Assembly (NCBI RefSeq): GCF_001634365.1
Contig: NZ_CP014580.1
Coordinates: 124,001-188,000 of the forward strand
DNA from: Paraburkholderia phytofirmans OLGA172
Lineage (GTDB): Bacteria > Pseudomonadota > Gammaproteobacteria > Burkholderiales > Burkholderiaceae
Reading direction: 5' to 3'
DNA length: 64,000 nucleotides
The notes under the pieces are model-generated. The model was not told the origin of the DNA. It saw only the letters and a list, made by a program, of their open reading frames with translations, and searched no databases. The translations under genes and the position numbers were made by a program. How positions within the stretch are numbered: the first letter of the stretch is position 1; every line of letters begins with the position of its first letter. Of the stretch, positions 1 through 7,860 are shown piece after piece.

Positions 1-470
1 CAGTGCCCCGCTTGCGTGACATCCGCGTGCTGTGGCCGTGGCGCAGACAGGCGATCAGCTGACGGCGCAGCTCACCGCGTGGCTGGGCATAGATGGCGGT
101 GTAGATGGTCTCGTGCGAGACGTGCTGGGTCGGATCGTTGGGCCACATGCGCTTGAGCGTACCTGAGATCTGCTGGGGCGACCACTTCCATTCCAGCAGG
201 GTGAGTACGACGCGCCACGACATGCTTTGAGGGTGCAGCTTGGGACATGTGCGCGCAGCCTCGCGTCGGCTCGTGCTGAGCCACTGCGCCGGGGCAGACG
301 CATAGCCCACGACAGAACACGTGTTCCTGGTCAGCTCGCGGCTCACAGTTGATGCCGGGCGCCCGAGTGTTCGGGCCATGGCCCGAACACTCGAACCCTG
401 CTGCTTCATGCTTGCAATGGTCATGCGCTCTTCAGGCTGAAGCTGTTGATACGTTCTTCTTTTTTGCATG
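1..470 (-). CDS. IS30-family transposase, N-terminal part (runs off left edge)
   Basis: Reading the minus strand from an ATG at 470 gives about 156 open codons to the window edge. The product starts MQKRRTYQQLQPEERMTIAS and continues through a helix-turn-helix with the IS30 signature (SSVRAMARTLGRPASTVSRE, residues about 24-43). It then reaches the region before the DDE core (VSHETIYTAIYAQPRGELR). IS30 transposases are about 320-380 residues, so roughly the first half is here. The reading frame is intact as far as it can be seen. The bases at about 490-520 (GGTGTTGCACTTCAGATTTG) resemble an IS30 terminal repeat, so the element end probably lies just right of the gene. Confidence 0.85.
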
Positions 471-555
471 TGCGCACCTTACACGAGGAAGGTGTTGCAC
501 TTCAGATTTGATCGCGCCCTGGCAAGGCGAAAAGTTGCGCAATTTTAAGGATTCC

Positions 556-1083
556 TTACATGACCAACGAATAGAATTGCTCGGCGGCAGTTCGTGAGAC
601 GCCATCAGCTTTCATCTGCCCTTTCCTGATCATATGCATCGTTTCGATGCCCGACAGGATGATGCGGGCACAACGAAAATTCTTGAACCCCAGCATCGGC
701 CGGGTACGGCGCTTGATCGCCCGGTGGTCCTGTTCGATGAGATTATTCAGATACTTGTTCTGGCGGACCTTGATCGGCGTGTCGCGCTCGGCATTGAGGG
801 CCTCCAGCGCAGCCAGATTGGAGCCGCTTTTGTCGATCATTACCGTCTCGGGTTCGCCATTATGGGAGATCGATTTTTCGAAGTAGCGCTTCGCCGCAGC
901 CTTGTCACGATGGGCCCGTAACAGACAATCGATGGTGTGACCGGCCTTGTCGACGGCGCGGTACAAGTATTTCCACTGGCCCCGTACCTTAATGTAGGTC
1001 TCATCGACGCGCCAGCTCTTGCCGACGGGGCGCTTGCGATGACGAAACGCTTTCTCCAGCACCGGCAACGGCTCTGTCACGTT
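556..1083 (-). pseudogene. IS6-family transposase, C-terminal fragment
   Basis: Minus-strand codons up to the stop at 556-558 encode the C-terminal catalytic part of an IS6 transposase. Visible are [20 protein letters not shown] (first Asp), VMIDKSGSNL (second Asp) and NKYLNNLIEQDHRAIKRRTR (the Glu motif). The N-terminal helix-turn-helix is missing: homology stops near 1083, where unrelated IS sequence begins. It is closely similar to the complete transposase at 1433-2179 but not identical, so it is a separate, older copy. Confidence 0.8.
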
Positions 1084-1110
1084 AACGAGGCTGCCGCGTA
1101 AGATTACACA

Positions 1111-1394
1111 ATGAAGAAAGCAAAATCGCTTTACCACGGTCATCGGTTCCCGGCAGCGGTCATCAGCCACGCAGTTCGCTGGTACTTCCGGTTTCAGCTC
1201 AGGCTGCGTGATATCGAGGAACTGCTGTTCGAACGCGGCGTGATTGTCAGCTACGAGACGATCCGCCGCTGGTGCGACAAGTTCGGCGCGGGCTTTGCGC
1301 ATCGTATGAAATCCGTACGTCGCAAGCCGGGTTCGACCTGGCACCTCGACGAGGTATTTGTGACGCTGCGCGGCGAACCGTACCTGCTGTGGCG
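1111..1394 (+). pseudogene. IS6-family transposase, N-terminal fragment (second type)
   Basis: An ATG at 1111 opens a frame beginning MKKAKSLYHGHRFPAAVISH, very like the complete IS6 transposase encoded at 16983-17714 (MKKTKSLYHGHRFPAIVISC). It carries the N-terminal helix-turn-helix and the first catalytic Asp (STWHLDEVFVTLRGEPYLLW). It breaks exactly at 1394/1395, where the terminal repeat of the next IS6 element starts. About 95 of some 243 residues remain. Confidence 0.8.
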
Positions 1395-2233
1395 GGTTCT
1401 GTCGCGATAAGGCGGTAGGGTAAAATTGGGGCATGAAAAATGTGTCCGAAGCGCCGGTGAAGAAAGAACGCATTTGCCGGAAAGCGTTGCCGCCGGGCGT
1501 CGCGAAAGTTCTGAAGCGGCTGCATTTCCCTGTGGACGTGATCCTGCTGTGCGTTCGGTGGTACGTGGCGTATTCGCTGAGTCTGCGTGATCTCGAAGAG
1601 ATGATTGCGGAACACGGTATCGAGGTCGATCATTCGACCGTGCACCGATGGGTGATCACGCTGGTGCCGCTGTTCGAAAAAGCCTTCCGCAAGCACAAGC
1701 GCCCGGTGGGCAAGAGCTGGCGGATGGACGAGACGTACATCAAGGTGCGCGGCCAGTGGAAATACTTGTATCGCGCTTTGGACAAGGCCGGAGACACGGT
1801 CGACTTTTTGTTTCGGGCCCGTCGGGACAAGGTTGCTGCGCGACGATATTTCGAAAAGGCAATCGACCAGAACGGCGCGCCGGAGACTGTGACGATTGAC
1901 AAAAGCGGCGCGAATCTGGCCGCTCTTCAGGCGATCAATGCCGAGCGGGAAACACCGATCAGGATTCGGCTATGCAAGTACCTGAACAACATTGTGGAGC
2001 AGGATCACCGGGCCATCAAACGTATCGTCAAACCGATGCTGGGCTTCAAGGATTTTCGGTGCGCGCGCATCATTCTGTCTGGCATCGAGGTCATGCACAT
2101 GATTCGCAAAGGACAAATGCGGGCGGAAAAAGACACCCATCCATCAGCCGCCGAGCAGTTCTACTCGCTGGTTATGTAAGCAGTCCTACGATATCGATCA
2201 GAATTGTCCGTCCGCCGTTATCGCGACAGAACC
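1395..2233. mobile_element. Complete IS6-family insertion sequence (839 bp)
   Basis: Perfect 16-bp terminal inverted repeats, GGTTCTGTCGCGATAA at 1395-1410 and its reverse complement at 2218-2233, bracket a single intact transposase gene. The flanking 8-mers (CTGTGGCG left, TCATTTCG right) do not match. There is therefore no target duplication, and both flanks are truncated IS6 genes. That pattern suits adjacent deletion by IS6 replicative transposition or recombination between copies rather than a simple insertion. A third terminal repeat of the same type is at 3584-3599. Confidence 0.9.
1433..2179 (+). CDS. IS6-family transposase
   Basis: This 248-residue DDE transposase is intact and sits between the two terminal repeats. 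The N-terminal part has the family's helix-turn-helix region (VILLCVRWYVAYSLSLRDLE, then the HSTVHRWV helix). The catalytic core shows GKSWRMDETYIKVRGQWKYL (Asp), VTIDKSGANLAAL (Asp) and KYLNNIVEQDHRAIKRIVKP (Glu). Length and motif order are normal for IS6, so it should be active. The C-terminal end (AAEQFYSLVM) is shared with the fragment ending at 556. Confidence 0.92.
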   Translation: MKNVSEAPVKKERICRKALPPGVAKVLKRLHFPVDVILLCVRWYVAYSLSLRDLEEMIAEHGIEVDHSTVHRWVITLVPLFEKAFRKHKRPVGKSWRMDETYIKVRGQWKYLYRALDKAGDTVDFLFRARRDKVAARRYFEKAIDQNGAPETVTIDKSGANLAALQAINAERETPIRIRLCKYLNNIVEQDHRAIKRIVKPMLGFKDFRCARIILSGIEVMHMIRKGQMRAEKDTHPSAAEQFYSLVM

Positions 2234-2426
2234 TCATTTCGACAAGATCGCGCAGACTGAGCTTGTAGCGCAGGTACCAACGAACACACAGAATGATGAT
2301 CTCCCGATCAAAATGGCGTCCAGCGAACAGCTCGTCCAGACTTTTCAGCTTGCTCATCGTAGGTCATCGGTTCGTTTTGCTCCGGCAACTCTAACCTATT
2401 CGCCGACCCTATTTGCACCAGAACCC
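2234..2426 (-). pseudogene. IS6-family fragment: left terminal repeat plus transposase start (third type)
   Basis: On the minus strand an ATG at 2357 begins [20 protein letters not shown] and continues to LSLRDLVEM. There it is cut by the terminal repeat of the IS6 element ending at 2233. Upstream, 2409-2426 is a terminal-repeat-like sequence (reads CTATTTGCACCAGAACCC on the plus strand) related to the ends of the complete element at 2602-3442. About 40 codons survive. Confidence 0.75.
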
Positions 2427-2538
2427 AACAAGGGTCCATCGACCGGCAAACCTCGCTGACCGATAACCCCTGGTCTCGTACCATGCGAACTACTTCCAGC
2501 CTGAAGCTGGCGTCAAATTGTCGGAGCCTTCTTGTCAT
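2427..2538 (-). pseudogene. IS3-family orfA fragment
   Basis: The minus strand from an ATG at 2538 reads MTRRLRQFDASFRLEVVRMV followed by a helix-turn-helix region (DQGLSVSEVCRSMD). This is typical of the first small ORF of IS3-family elements. Homology stops at about 2427, where the IS6-type terminal repeat begins. Only about 36 codons remain and no orfB is visible, so this is a relic into which an IS6 element inserted. Confidence 0.6.
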
Positions 2539-2601
2539 CTTGCTCTTTTTCCTCGTCGATTCCGGATTGTCCTCCTATCGACCTGTCCGAGGAAATTAGA
2601 C

Positions 2602-3442
2602 GGCTCTGATGCAAATAGCGTGGTCGAAACGGTTACAGTCTCGGGCCGAACGAGTTTGAGAGCCGACGATGAGTAAGTTTAAGGGTCTGGAGGAGTTGTT
2701 CGCGGGGCGCCACTTTGATCGCGAGGTGATCATCCTGTGTGTTCGCTGGTACCTGCGCTACAAGCTCAGCCTGCGAGATCTGGTGGAAATGATGGCCGAG
2801 CGAGGACTGTCGCTGGCGCACACCACGATCTTGCGTTGGGTGAAGCGCTATTCGCCCGAATTCGTCAAACGCTGGAACCGTTTTGGCACGCCCACCGGTC
2901 AGTCCTGGCGTGTCGATGAGACGTATATCAAACTGCGTGGCCAATGGGCCTACCTTTATCGCGCGGTGGATCGGGCAGGCCAGACAGTAGACTTCATGCT
3001 CCGCGCCAAACGCGACGTGGCCGCAGCAAAAGCATTTTTCAAGAAGGCCATCAAGCATCAGGGCCAGCCCCCGAAAACCATCACTCTCGATGGCTCCGCG
3101 GCTTCGCATCGCGCGATTCGTGAGATGAAGGAAGACGGCGTGCTTCCCGAAGACACCAACGTCCGGTCCTCGAAGTACCTGAACAACCAAGTCGAGCAAG
3201 ACCATCGCAACATCAAGTCAAGGACGAACGTCATGCTTGGTTTCAAGCAATTCAAGAACGCCACGATCACGCTTGCGGGCGTTGAATTGATGCATCGCAT
3301 TCGCAAAGGACAATTTAGCCTCACCCAACTGCGCGTCAAGGATATCACTGTGCCTGCGGTTTGGAATGCGGTCCTCTCGGCTCAGTGAGGCATCCTATCA
3401 AAACCATCTTGCTCGACAACCTCCGCTATTTGCACCAGAGCC
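2602..3442. mobile_element. Complete IS6-family insertion sequence (841 bp, second type)
   Basis: Terminal repeats GGCTCTGATGCAAATAGCG (2602-2620) and, on the other strand, GGCTCTGGTGCAAATAGCG (3424-3442) match at 18 of 19 positions and enclose one intact transposase. The flanking 8-mers (AATTAGAC and CACAGCAG) differ, so no target duplication remains. The right end abuts a broken copy of the other IS6 type (3443-3599). Confidence 0.88.
2669..3388 (+). CDS. IS6-family transposase
   Basis: This 239-residue transposase fills the element at 2602-3442. It starts [20 protein letters not shown] and has the IS6 layout: an N-terminal helix-turn-helix ([20 protein letters not shown]), then [20 protein letters not shown] (Asp), [14 protein letters not shown] (Asp) and [20 protein letters not shown] (Glu). 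No frameshift is seen. It is about half identical to the 1433-2179 protein by eye, so it is a distinct IS6 subtype rather than a duplicate. Confidence 0.92.
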   Translation: MSKFKGLEELFAGRHFDREVIILCVRWYLRYKLSLRDLVEMMAERGLSLAHTTILRWVKRYSPEFVKRWNRFGTPTGQSWRVDETYIKLRGQWAYLYRAVDRAGQTVDFMLRAKRDVAAAKAFFKKAIKHQGQPPKTITLDGSAASHRAIREMKEDGVLPEDTNVRSSKYLNNQVEQDHRNIKSRTNVMLGFKQFKNATITLAGVELMHRIRKGQFSLTQLRVKDITVPAVWNAVLSAQ

Positions 3443-3599
3443 CACAGCAGGATCACGTCCACAGGGAAATGCAGCCGCTTCAGAACTTTCGCGACGCCCG
3501 GCGGCAACGCTTTCCGGCAAATGCGTTCTTTCTTCACCGGCGCTTCGGACACATTTTTCATGCCCCAATTTTACCCTACCGCCTTATCGCGACAGAACC
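3443..3599 (-). pseudogene. IS6-family end fragment: terminal repeat plus transposase start
   Basis: The reverse complement of 3443-3599 matches the first part of the element at 1395-2233: the terminal repeat GGTTCTGTCGCGATAA (3584-3599), the leader, and the transposase start at an ATG at 3561 (MKNVSEAPVKKERICRKALP...). It is cut at 3442/3443 by the end of the neighbouring IS6 element. Its outer repeat in turn cuts the istA relic to the right. Confidence 0.85.
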
Positions 3600-3883
3600 G
3601 CCCTCAGGCCCAGCAGGATACGGCGCACCGCCGAGTAGCTGCCGGTGTAGCCATGGTTGCGTTTCAGCGCGTGGTGAATCGTTGTGCCCTGAACGCCGGC
3701 GTCATGCCAGTCACGGATCTGCTCGCGAAACGGCTCGAGCGTGGACACGCATGTGCTCGGCAAATGTGGAGTGCGGCCAAACACGCCGGCAATCACGGTA
3801 TCGTCAGGCAACGGCTGCCCGGGATTCAGCCAGCCGCGCTCGTCGGCCATACGACGAACAGCGGTCAACTTCTTGCGACCCAT
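3600..3883 (-). pseudogene. IS21-family istA, N-terminal fragment
   Basis: The minus strand from an ATG at 3883 reads MGRKKLTAVRRMADERGWLN and later TLEPFREQIRDWHDAGVQGT then NHGYTGSYSAVRRIL. This is the DNA-binding N-terminal part of an IS21 IstA. It is truncated at 3600 by an IS6 terminal repeat, leaving about 94 codons and no catalytic domain. It differs in sequence from the istA halves at 4993-5842 and 9231-9914, so it belongs to another IS21 element. Confidence 0.65.
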
Positions 3884-4023
3884 CAGGCCGCTACGCCCGA
3901 TGTCGCGATCAGAATCGCCTTGCTGTTAGCGGCGGTGCAAATCCGGCCCTAAACGGCGGCACAAGGTTAAGGAGCGTCAACGAGTAGGGGCCGTTACCGG
4001 CGCCTACTGTAGAGTGATGCTCA

Positions 4024-4242
4024 TCAGAATGGATCGTCGACGTCGTTCAGGTGAGCGTTCACGGGAGGGCCGCGTTGTTCGTGCAGCTGTTCATGCAATT
4101 GGACCTGATAGTGCATGCAGATTCGCTCGCGTAGATCGTCGATGAGTTCGACGACAGCGAGCGCCTGATCGGCGGACCAGTCGTCCGGAATCAGGAAGTC
4201 GAGCCCACAAGTAATTCCGGAAGGCAGGTGAAGGCGCGTCAT
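4024..4242 (-). CDS. Small protein downstream of IstB in IS21-type element
   Basis: A 72-residue ORF starts with an ATGA overlap on the stop of istB (4239-4242), so it is probably translationally coupled. The product, MTRLHLPSGITCGLDFLIPD and onward, is acidic in its middle part (VVELIDDLRERI) and has no motif I recognise. Overlap and direction suggest it is a passenger or accessory gene of this IS21 unit. The left terminus of the element should lie shortly beyond 4023. Confidence 0.6.
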   Translation of the reverse strand: MTRLHLPSGITCGLDFLIPDDWSADQALAVVELIDDLRERICMHYQVQLHEQLHEQRGPPVNAHLNDVDDPF

Positions 4243-5006
4243 GATGTCTTCTTCTCGGCCTTGGCCGCAGTACGTTTCTTCGTGCGCTGCTCAGCGCGTT
4301 CACGCGCCTCCTTCACACGATAGGACTCGCCCTCGATCACAACGACTTCCGCACGATGCACCAGTCGGTCAACAAGGGAGACGACGCAAGCCGCGTTCGG
4401 AAACACCTCATGCCATTCTCCGAACGGTCGATTTGTCGTAACCACTGTCGACGCGACACCGTACCGCCGGCTGACGAGTTCGAACAGCAGATCGGCGTGG
4501 CGGTTCGAGTACGAGAGGTAGCCGACTTCATCGACCACAAGGACGTCGGGTGAGGCATAGCGGTTCAGCCGGCGGCGCAAGGCCGAATCGCTATCGAGCG
4601 CGGCCAGTTCTCCGAGCATCTGGCCGGCGGTGGTGAACAAGGCAGTGTGGCCATGCACGATTGCCTGATAGGCGAGATTGAGCGCCAGTGTCGATTTGCC
4701 GACGCCGTTCGGGCCGATCAGCACGACGTTCGCGGTGTCCTTGACGAACTCGAGCGCCATCAACTCTTCGACGACAGCGCGATCGCACCGTTTGGGCCAG
4801 GCCCAGTCGAAGTCGCACAACGGTTTGAAGCTGCCCAGATGGGCATCGCGGATGCGTCGCTCCAGAGAACGGCGTCCGCGCTCGTCCTCTTCCCAGCGCA
4901 GCAATGGCGCGACCCACGGCTCGGCCACCACATCGGGCCAGTGTGCTATCAGTCCATACAGGCGCAAGGCGTGCGCGCGGTTTTGCAGATCATCAGGCGC
5001 GTTCAT
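4239..5006 (-). CDS. istB: IS21-family ATPase helper protein IstB
   Basis: This 255-residue AAA+ protein has a clear Walker A (VVLIGPNGVGKSTLALNLAY, about residues 94-113) and Walker B (SPDVLVVDEVGYLSYS). It also has the sensor-type VVTTNRPFGEW seen in IstB and DnaC-like ATPases. IstB binds target DNA and licenses the IstA transposase. Its start overlaps the end of istA by 14 bases, the normal IS21 arrangement. The C-terminal tail is rich in Lys and Arg. The gene appears intact although its partner istA is interrupted. Confidence 0.93.
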   Translation of the reverse strand: MNAPDDLQNRAHALRLYGLIAHWPDVVAEPWVAPLLRWEEDERGRRSLERRIRDAHLGSFKPLCDFDWAWPKRCDRAVVEELMALEFVKDTANVVLIGPNGVGKSTLALNLAYQAIVHGHTALFTTAGQMLGELAALDSDSALRRRLNRYASPDVLVVDEVGYLSYSNRHADLLFELVSRRYGVASTVVTTNRPFGEWHEVFPNAACVVSLVDRLVHRAEVVVIEGESYRVKEARERAEQRTKKRTAAKAEKKTS

Positions 5007-5842
5007 CGGTGCCTCCGGTGATCTGGTCGTAAATGTCGAGCCGATGGGGTGTCACCAGCGTGTCCTTCCTGCGCACGTGTTCCGGCATCGGGACGGCCAC
5101 TGGCGGAGGCAGCTTGCGTGCCTCGCGCCGGCGCTCCAGCGCCAGACGAACCGGATTCGGATGAGGTGCAGCACCACTGGCGAGAGTCTCCTCAATGGCC
5201 GCCTGCAGTTCGGAGGCGCCATAGCGGTCAAGCAGGCGCAGCAGATTGGCGGTGATGTTGCCCAGGTTGCCGCCCCGTTCAGCGGCGCGCAGCATCAGCG
5301 TCTGGCTGGCCGGTGCCGCCTGGGCCAGATGGTCAAGGCCGCGATGATGGCGGGCCTCGCGTTTGCGTGCAACGAGGGCGTCGATATGTGTGGCAATTTC
5401 GATCTGTGCGCCGCGATCGTAACTTCGCACATGGGTGGCGAGCAGATCGGCGCCGTCGAGAATGCGTACCTGGTGCGGATCGGCCCGTACCGTGAGCGTG
5501 CGCCGCACGTGCGTATGTGGGATCGTGTAGTCGTTCAGGTCGAAACGTACGTAAGGCGTCTTGTTGACCTTCACGGCCAGTTGTAGCTCGCACGGATACG
5601 GATTCGCCGGCAAGGCGAGCAGGCTGGGCTGTTCGCGGGCGAAGGCCTCACGCACGGTGATTGTGGGCTCTTCCCGGCACGGTCGATCAGCCGCAGGTCC
5701 AGCGCACCAGAGGGCGGCCTGGGCATTGAGGTCGTCGAGGTCGACGAATTTGCGCGCGGCAAAGAAATTCTCGCGTACAAACCGTATAGCCCTTTCGACG
5801 CGACCCTTCTCGTTGTTATGGGCTCGAGCCCATAACAACGAG
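4993..5842 (-). pseudogene. istA: istA, C-terminal half (interrupted by RIT element)
   Basis: Minus-strand codons from about 5842 to the stop at 4993 encode the C-terminal part of an IS21 IstA. It begins NNEKGRVERAIRFVRENFFA, which contains the third catalytic Glu motif, and then runs through the usual C-terminal domain (PYVRFDLNDYTIPHTHVRRT). The N-terminal part with the helix-turn-helix and both catalytic Asp residues is at 9231-9914, 3.4 kb away across the RIT element. An in-frame ATG inside the RIT end (5919) would give a 308-residue product without the DNA-binding domain, so the transposase is inactive. Confidence 0.85.
5809..5842. repeat. 34-bp perfect palindrome at the RIT / istA junction
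   Basis: Two 17-base arms (CTCGTTGTTATGGGCTC and its reverse complement) meet head to head with no loop. The right arm touches the terminal repeat of the RIT element. The part nearest istA codes for its ARAHNNE segment, so one arm looks like istA sequence and the other like an inverted copy of it. Nothing equivalent is present at the other end (9228 onward). Confidence 0.9.
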
Positions 5843-5864
5843 TATGGTGTGGTAAAAAAAATGT
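5843..5864 (+). repeat. RIT left terminal inverted repeat
   Basis: The sequence reads TATGGTGTGGT followed by eight A and TGT. It is a perfect 22-bp inverted match of 9206-9227. The GAG at 5840-5842 pairs with CTC at 9228-9230. Confidence 0.92.
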
Positions 5865-5930
5865 GCTGGTCGATAACCAACGAGGCGAAGGCAGCGTCTT
5901 TGCGGAAATCGAACAGCACATATTATTCGG

Positions 5931-6926
5931 CTACAGGGTGCGGAGGAAGGCCATCAGGTCGGGCTGATCACGCCATTGTTTTTGTACTTCGGCATTGCCT
6001 TGCACTTCGCATGTCGCCAGCGCCCGCGCCTTTGTTTCCAGGTTGATCTCGGCATAGATGTTGGTCGTCTCCAACGACACGTGCCCAAGCCAGCCGCGTA
6101 TCGTATTGATGTCGACACCGGCCTGCAGTAGTAGCGAAGCGGTTGTATGCCGAATCACATGTGGGTGCACATTCTTGCCGGCGAGTGACGGCGCGCTGGC
6201 TGCAGCACGAATAGCGCAGCGCTTCACCAGAGCATGAATGCCGGAGCGCGTCATCGTCTGGTGGAAGCGGTTGAGGAACACAGGTTCGGCGGCGGCCCTG
6301 CCTTCAGTCTGTGAGCGCAACGCCTCGATTGTGGATTTCCAGAGCGGGCAGCGGCGATGTTTGTTCCCCTTGCCGACGATGCTGGCCGAACGCGTGTGCC
6401 AGTCAATGTCGCCAATCCTGAGCTGCGCGGCTTCGCTTGCACGCGCTCCTGAATTAAACATGAAGAGCAGTAACGCATGTTCGCGCTGCCCCTGTGCTGT
6501 ATTCATGTCAGAGGCTGCGAGCAGGGCGTCCATTTCCTGCCTGCTAAGGTAGCTGATCTCCGGCCGACTGGTTCTCTTGACGGGAATCAGATGAATCTGT
6601 GCCCACCATTCGACGTATTCCGGTGCATGTTCGCCGATGAAACGAGCCAGCGCATGGATGCCGCCGAGCCGCTGATTTCGTGTGCTGACCATACAGTGGC
6701 GCTGTTCTTCCATGTGCGTCAGGAACAGGCGGACCATTTGCGCGGAGAGATCATCAACGCTCAGGCGGTCGATCCGTTTGTCGACCTTGGCGGCCAGATA
6801 CGGAAGCAACAGCATGAGCATGTCGCGGTAACTTTTTTGCGTATTGATTGCAAGGTTACGTTCGCCCACCAGATACTCGATCAGGAACCGCCGGATCCAC
6901 GGACCCAGCAGAGATGAGTTATTCAT
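5931..6926 (-). CDS. ritC: RIT recombinase C (tyrosine recombinase)
   Basis: This is the third gene of the trio. The ATG at 6926 (MNNSSLLGPWIRRFLIEYLV) is preferred because it overlaps the ritB stop by eight bases; an earlier ATG at 6971 also exists. The product is about 331 residues with an N-terminal SAM-like core-binding domain (LAINTQKSYRDMLMLLLPYL). The catalytic domain has all signature residues: NSGARASEAAQLRIGDIDWH (first Arg), HPHVIRHTTAS (H-x-x-R), IRGWLGH (third His) and TTNIYAEI (nucleophile Tyr). It should be a competent strand-exchange enzyme acting with RitA and RitB on the element ends. Confidence 0.9.
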   Translation of the reverse strand: MNNSSLLGPWIRRFLIEYLVGERNLAINTQKSYRDMLMLLLPYLAAKVDKRIDRLSVDDLSAQMVRLFLTHMEEQRHCMVSTRNQRLGGIHALARFIGEHAPEYVEWWAQIHLIPVKRTSRPEISYLSRQEMDALLAASDMNTAQGQREHALLLFMFNSGARASEAAQLRIGDIDWHTRSASIVGKGNKHRRCPLWKSTIEALRSQTEGRAAAEPVFLNRFHQTMTRSGIHALVKRCAIRAAASAPSLAGKNVHPHVIRHTTASLLLQAGVDINTIRGWLGHVSLETTNIYAEINLETKARALATCEVQGNAEVQKQWRDQPDLMAFLRTL

Positions 6927-7860
6927 GATGCACCTCAAGGAAGTAAGTTTCAAAGCGCGTGCCCGCTTCATTCAGCAACTCGGGCGTCAGAGTGAGGTAG
7001 CGCTGGGTGCTCGCGAGATCGATGTGGCCGAGATAGGTGGCCAGTTGCGGTAACAACAGTTGCAACTCCACGCCACCGCGATACCAGGCGATTAGCCGGT
7101 GCACTGCGCCTGAGTGCCGCAAATCATGCAGCCTCGGCTGGCAGGACGCACCGCCTTCGCGTTGGATGTTTGCCAGGGCGCGCTGTCGCTGAAAGGCCTT
7201 GCACACAGCTTTCTGGGTCACAGGGCGACCATCGCGGAAACAGAAGAACGGCGCAGCCGGTGCCTGCCCAAATCTCTGGTTGCGTTGCCGGGCATAGGTT
7301 CGCATCGCACTATTCAGATCTGCGCCTAGCGGAACCAGCCTCGATTTATAGAATTTGCTCTCGTGCACATGCAGGACGGCTTCGTCGAGATTGACGTCCT
7401 GCATGGTTAGCCGCAAGGCTTCGCCATGGCGCAGGCAAGCGCCATACAGAATCAGAATGAGTGCACGCAAAACATATGCATCCAGCAGACCGTATGGACT
7501 GCATGCCGCCGGAGCCACGTCGAGCAGGCGCTTTAATTCCTGCTGCGAATAGATATAGGGTATCAGCGGTGGCGGCAATTCCGGACTGTAGGGAGAAAGT
7601 GGAGAAGCCGAGACATGCCCACGCGAGAGGGCAAAACGAAACAGGCAGTCAAGTACCGACCTTCTCTTGCGCCAATGGTTAGTCAGCGGCCTGTTGCCAG
7701 TCAGGAAGTCATGTACATGCCTGAGCGTGACCGACGTCACATCAATGTTGCCATCAACCCGGCGGCAGAATGAGGCAAGCGTGGCCGCTTCGGAATCAAA
7801 GCGCATGCCCAACGCCCGTTTGTGGCTCACGTATTGGGCGACAACTTCGGAGAGCGTCAT
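6919..7860 (-). CDS. ritB: RIT recombinase B (tyrosine recombinase)
   Basis: The 313-residue middle gene of the trio starts in an ATGA overlap with the ritA stop (7857-7860). The N-terminal domain (MTLSEVVAQYVSHKRALGMR) is typical of the RIT-B type. The catalytic domain carries LILYGACLRHGEALRLTMQD (first Arg), PRLHDLRHSGAVHRL (H-x-x-R), LATYLGHID (third His) and STQRYLTLTPEL (Tyr). All key residues are present and the reading frame is intact. Confidence 0.9.
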   Translation of the reverse strand: MTLSEVVAQYVSHKRALGMRFDSEAATLASFCRRVDGNIDVTSVTLRHVHDFLTGNRPLTNHWRKRRSVLDCLFRFALSRGHVSASPLSPYSPELPPPLIPYIYSQQELKRLLDVAPAACSPYGLLDAYVLRALILILYGACLRHGEALRLTMQDVNLDEAVLHVHESKFYKSRLVPLGADLNSAMRTYARQRNQRFGQAPAAPFFCFRDGRPVTQKAVCKAFQRQRALANIQREGGASCQPRLHDLRHSGAVHRLIAWYRGGVELQLLLPQLATYLGHIDLASTQRYLTLTPELLNEAGTRFETYFLEVHHE

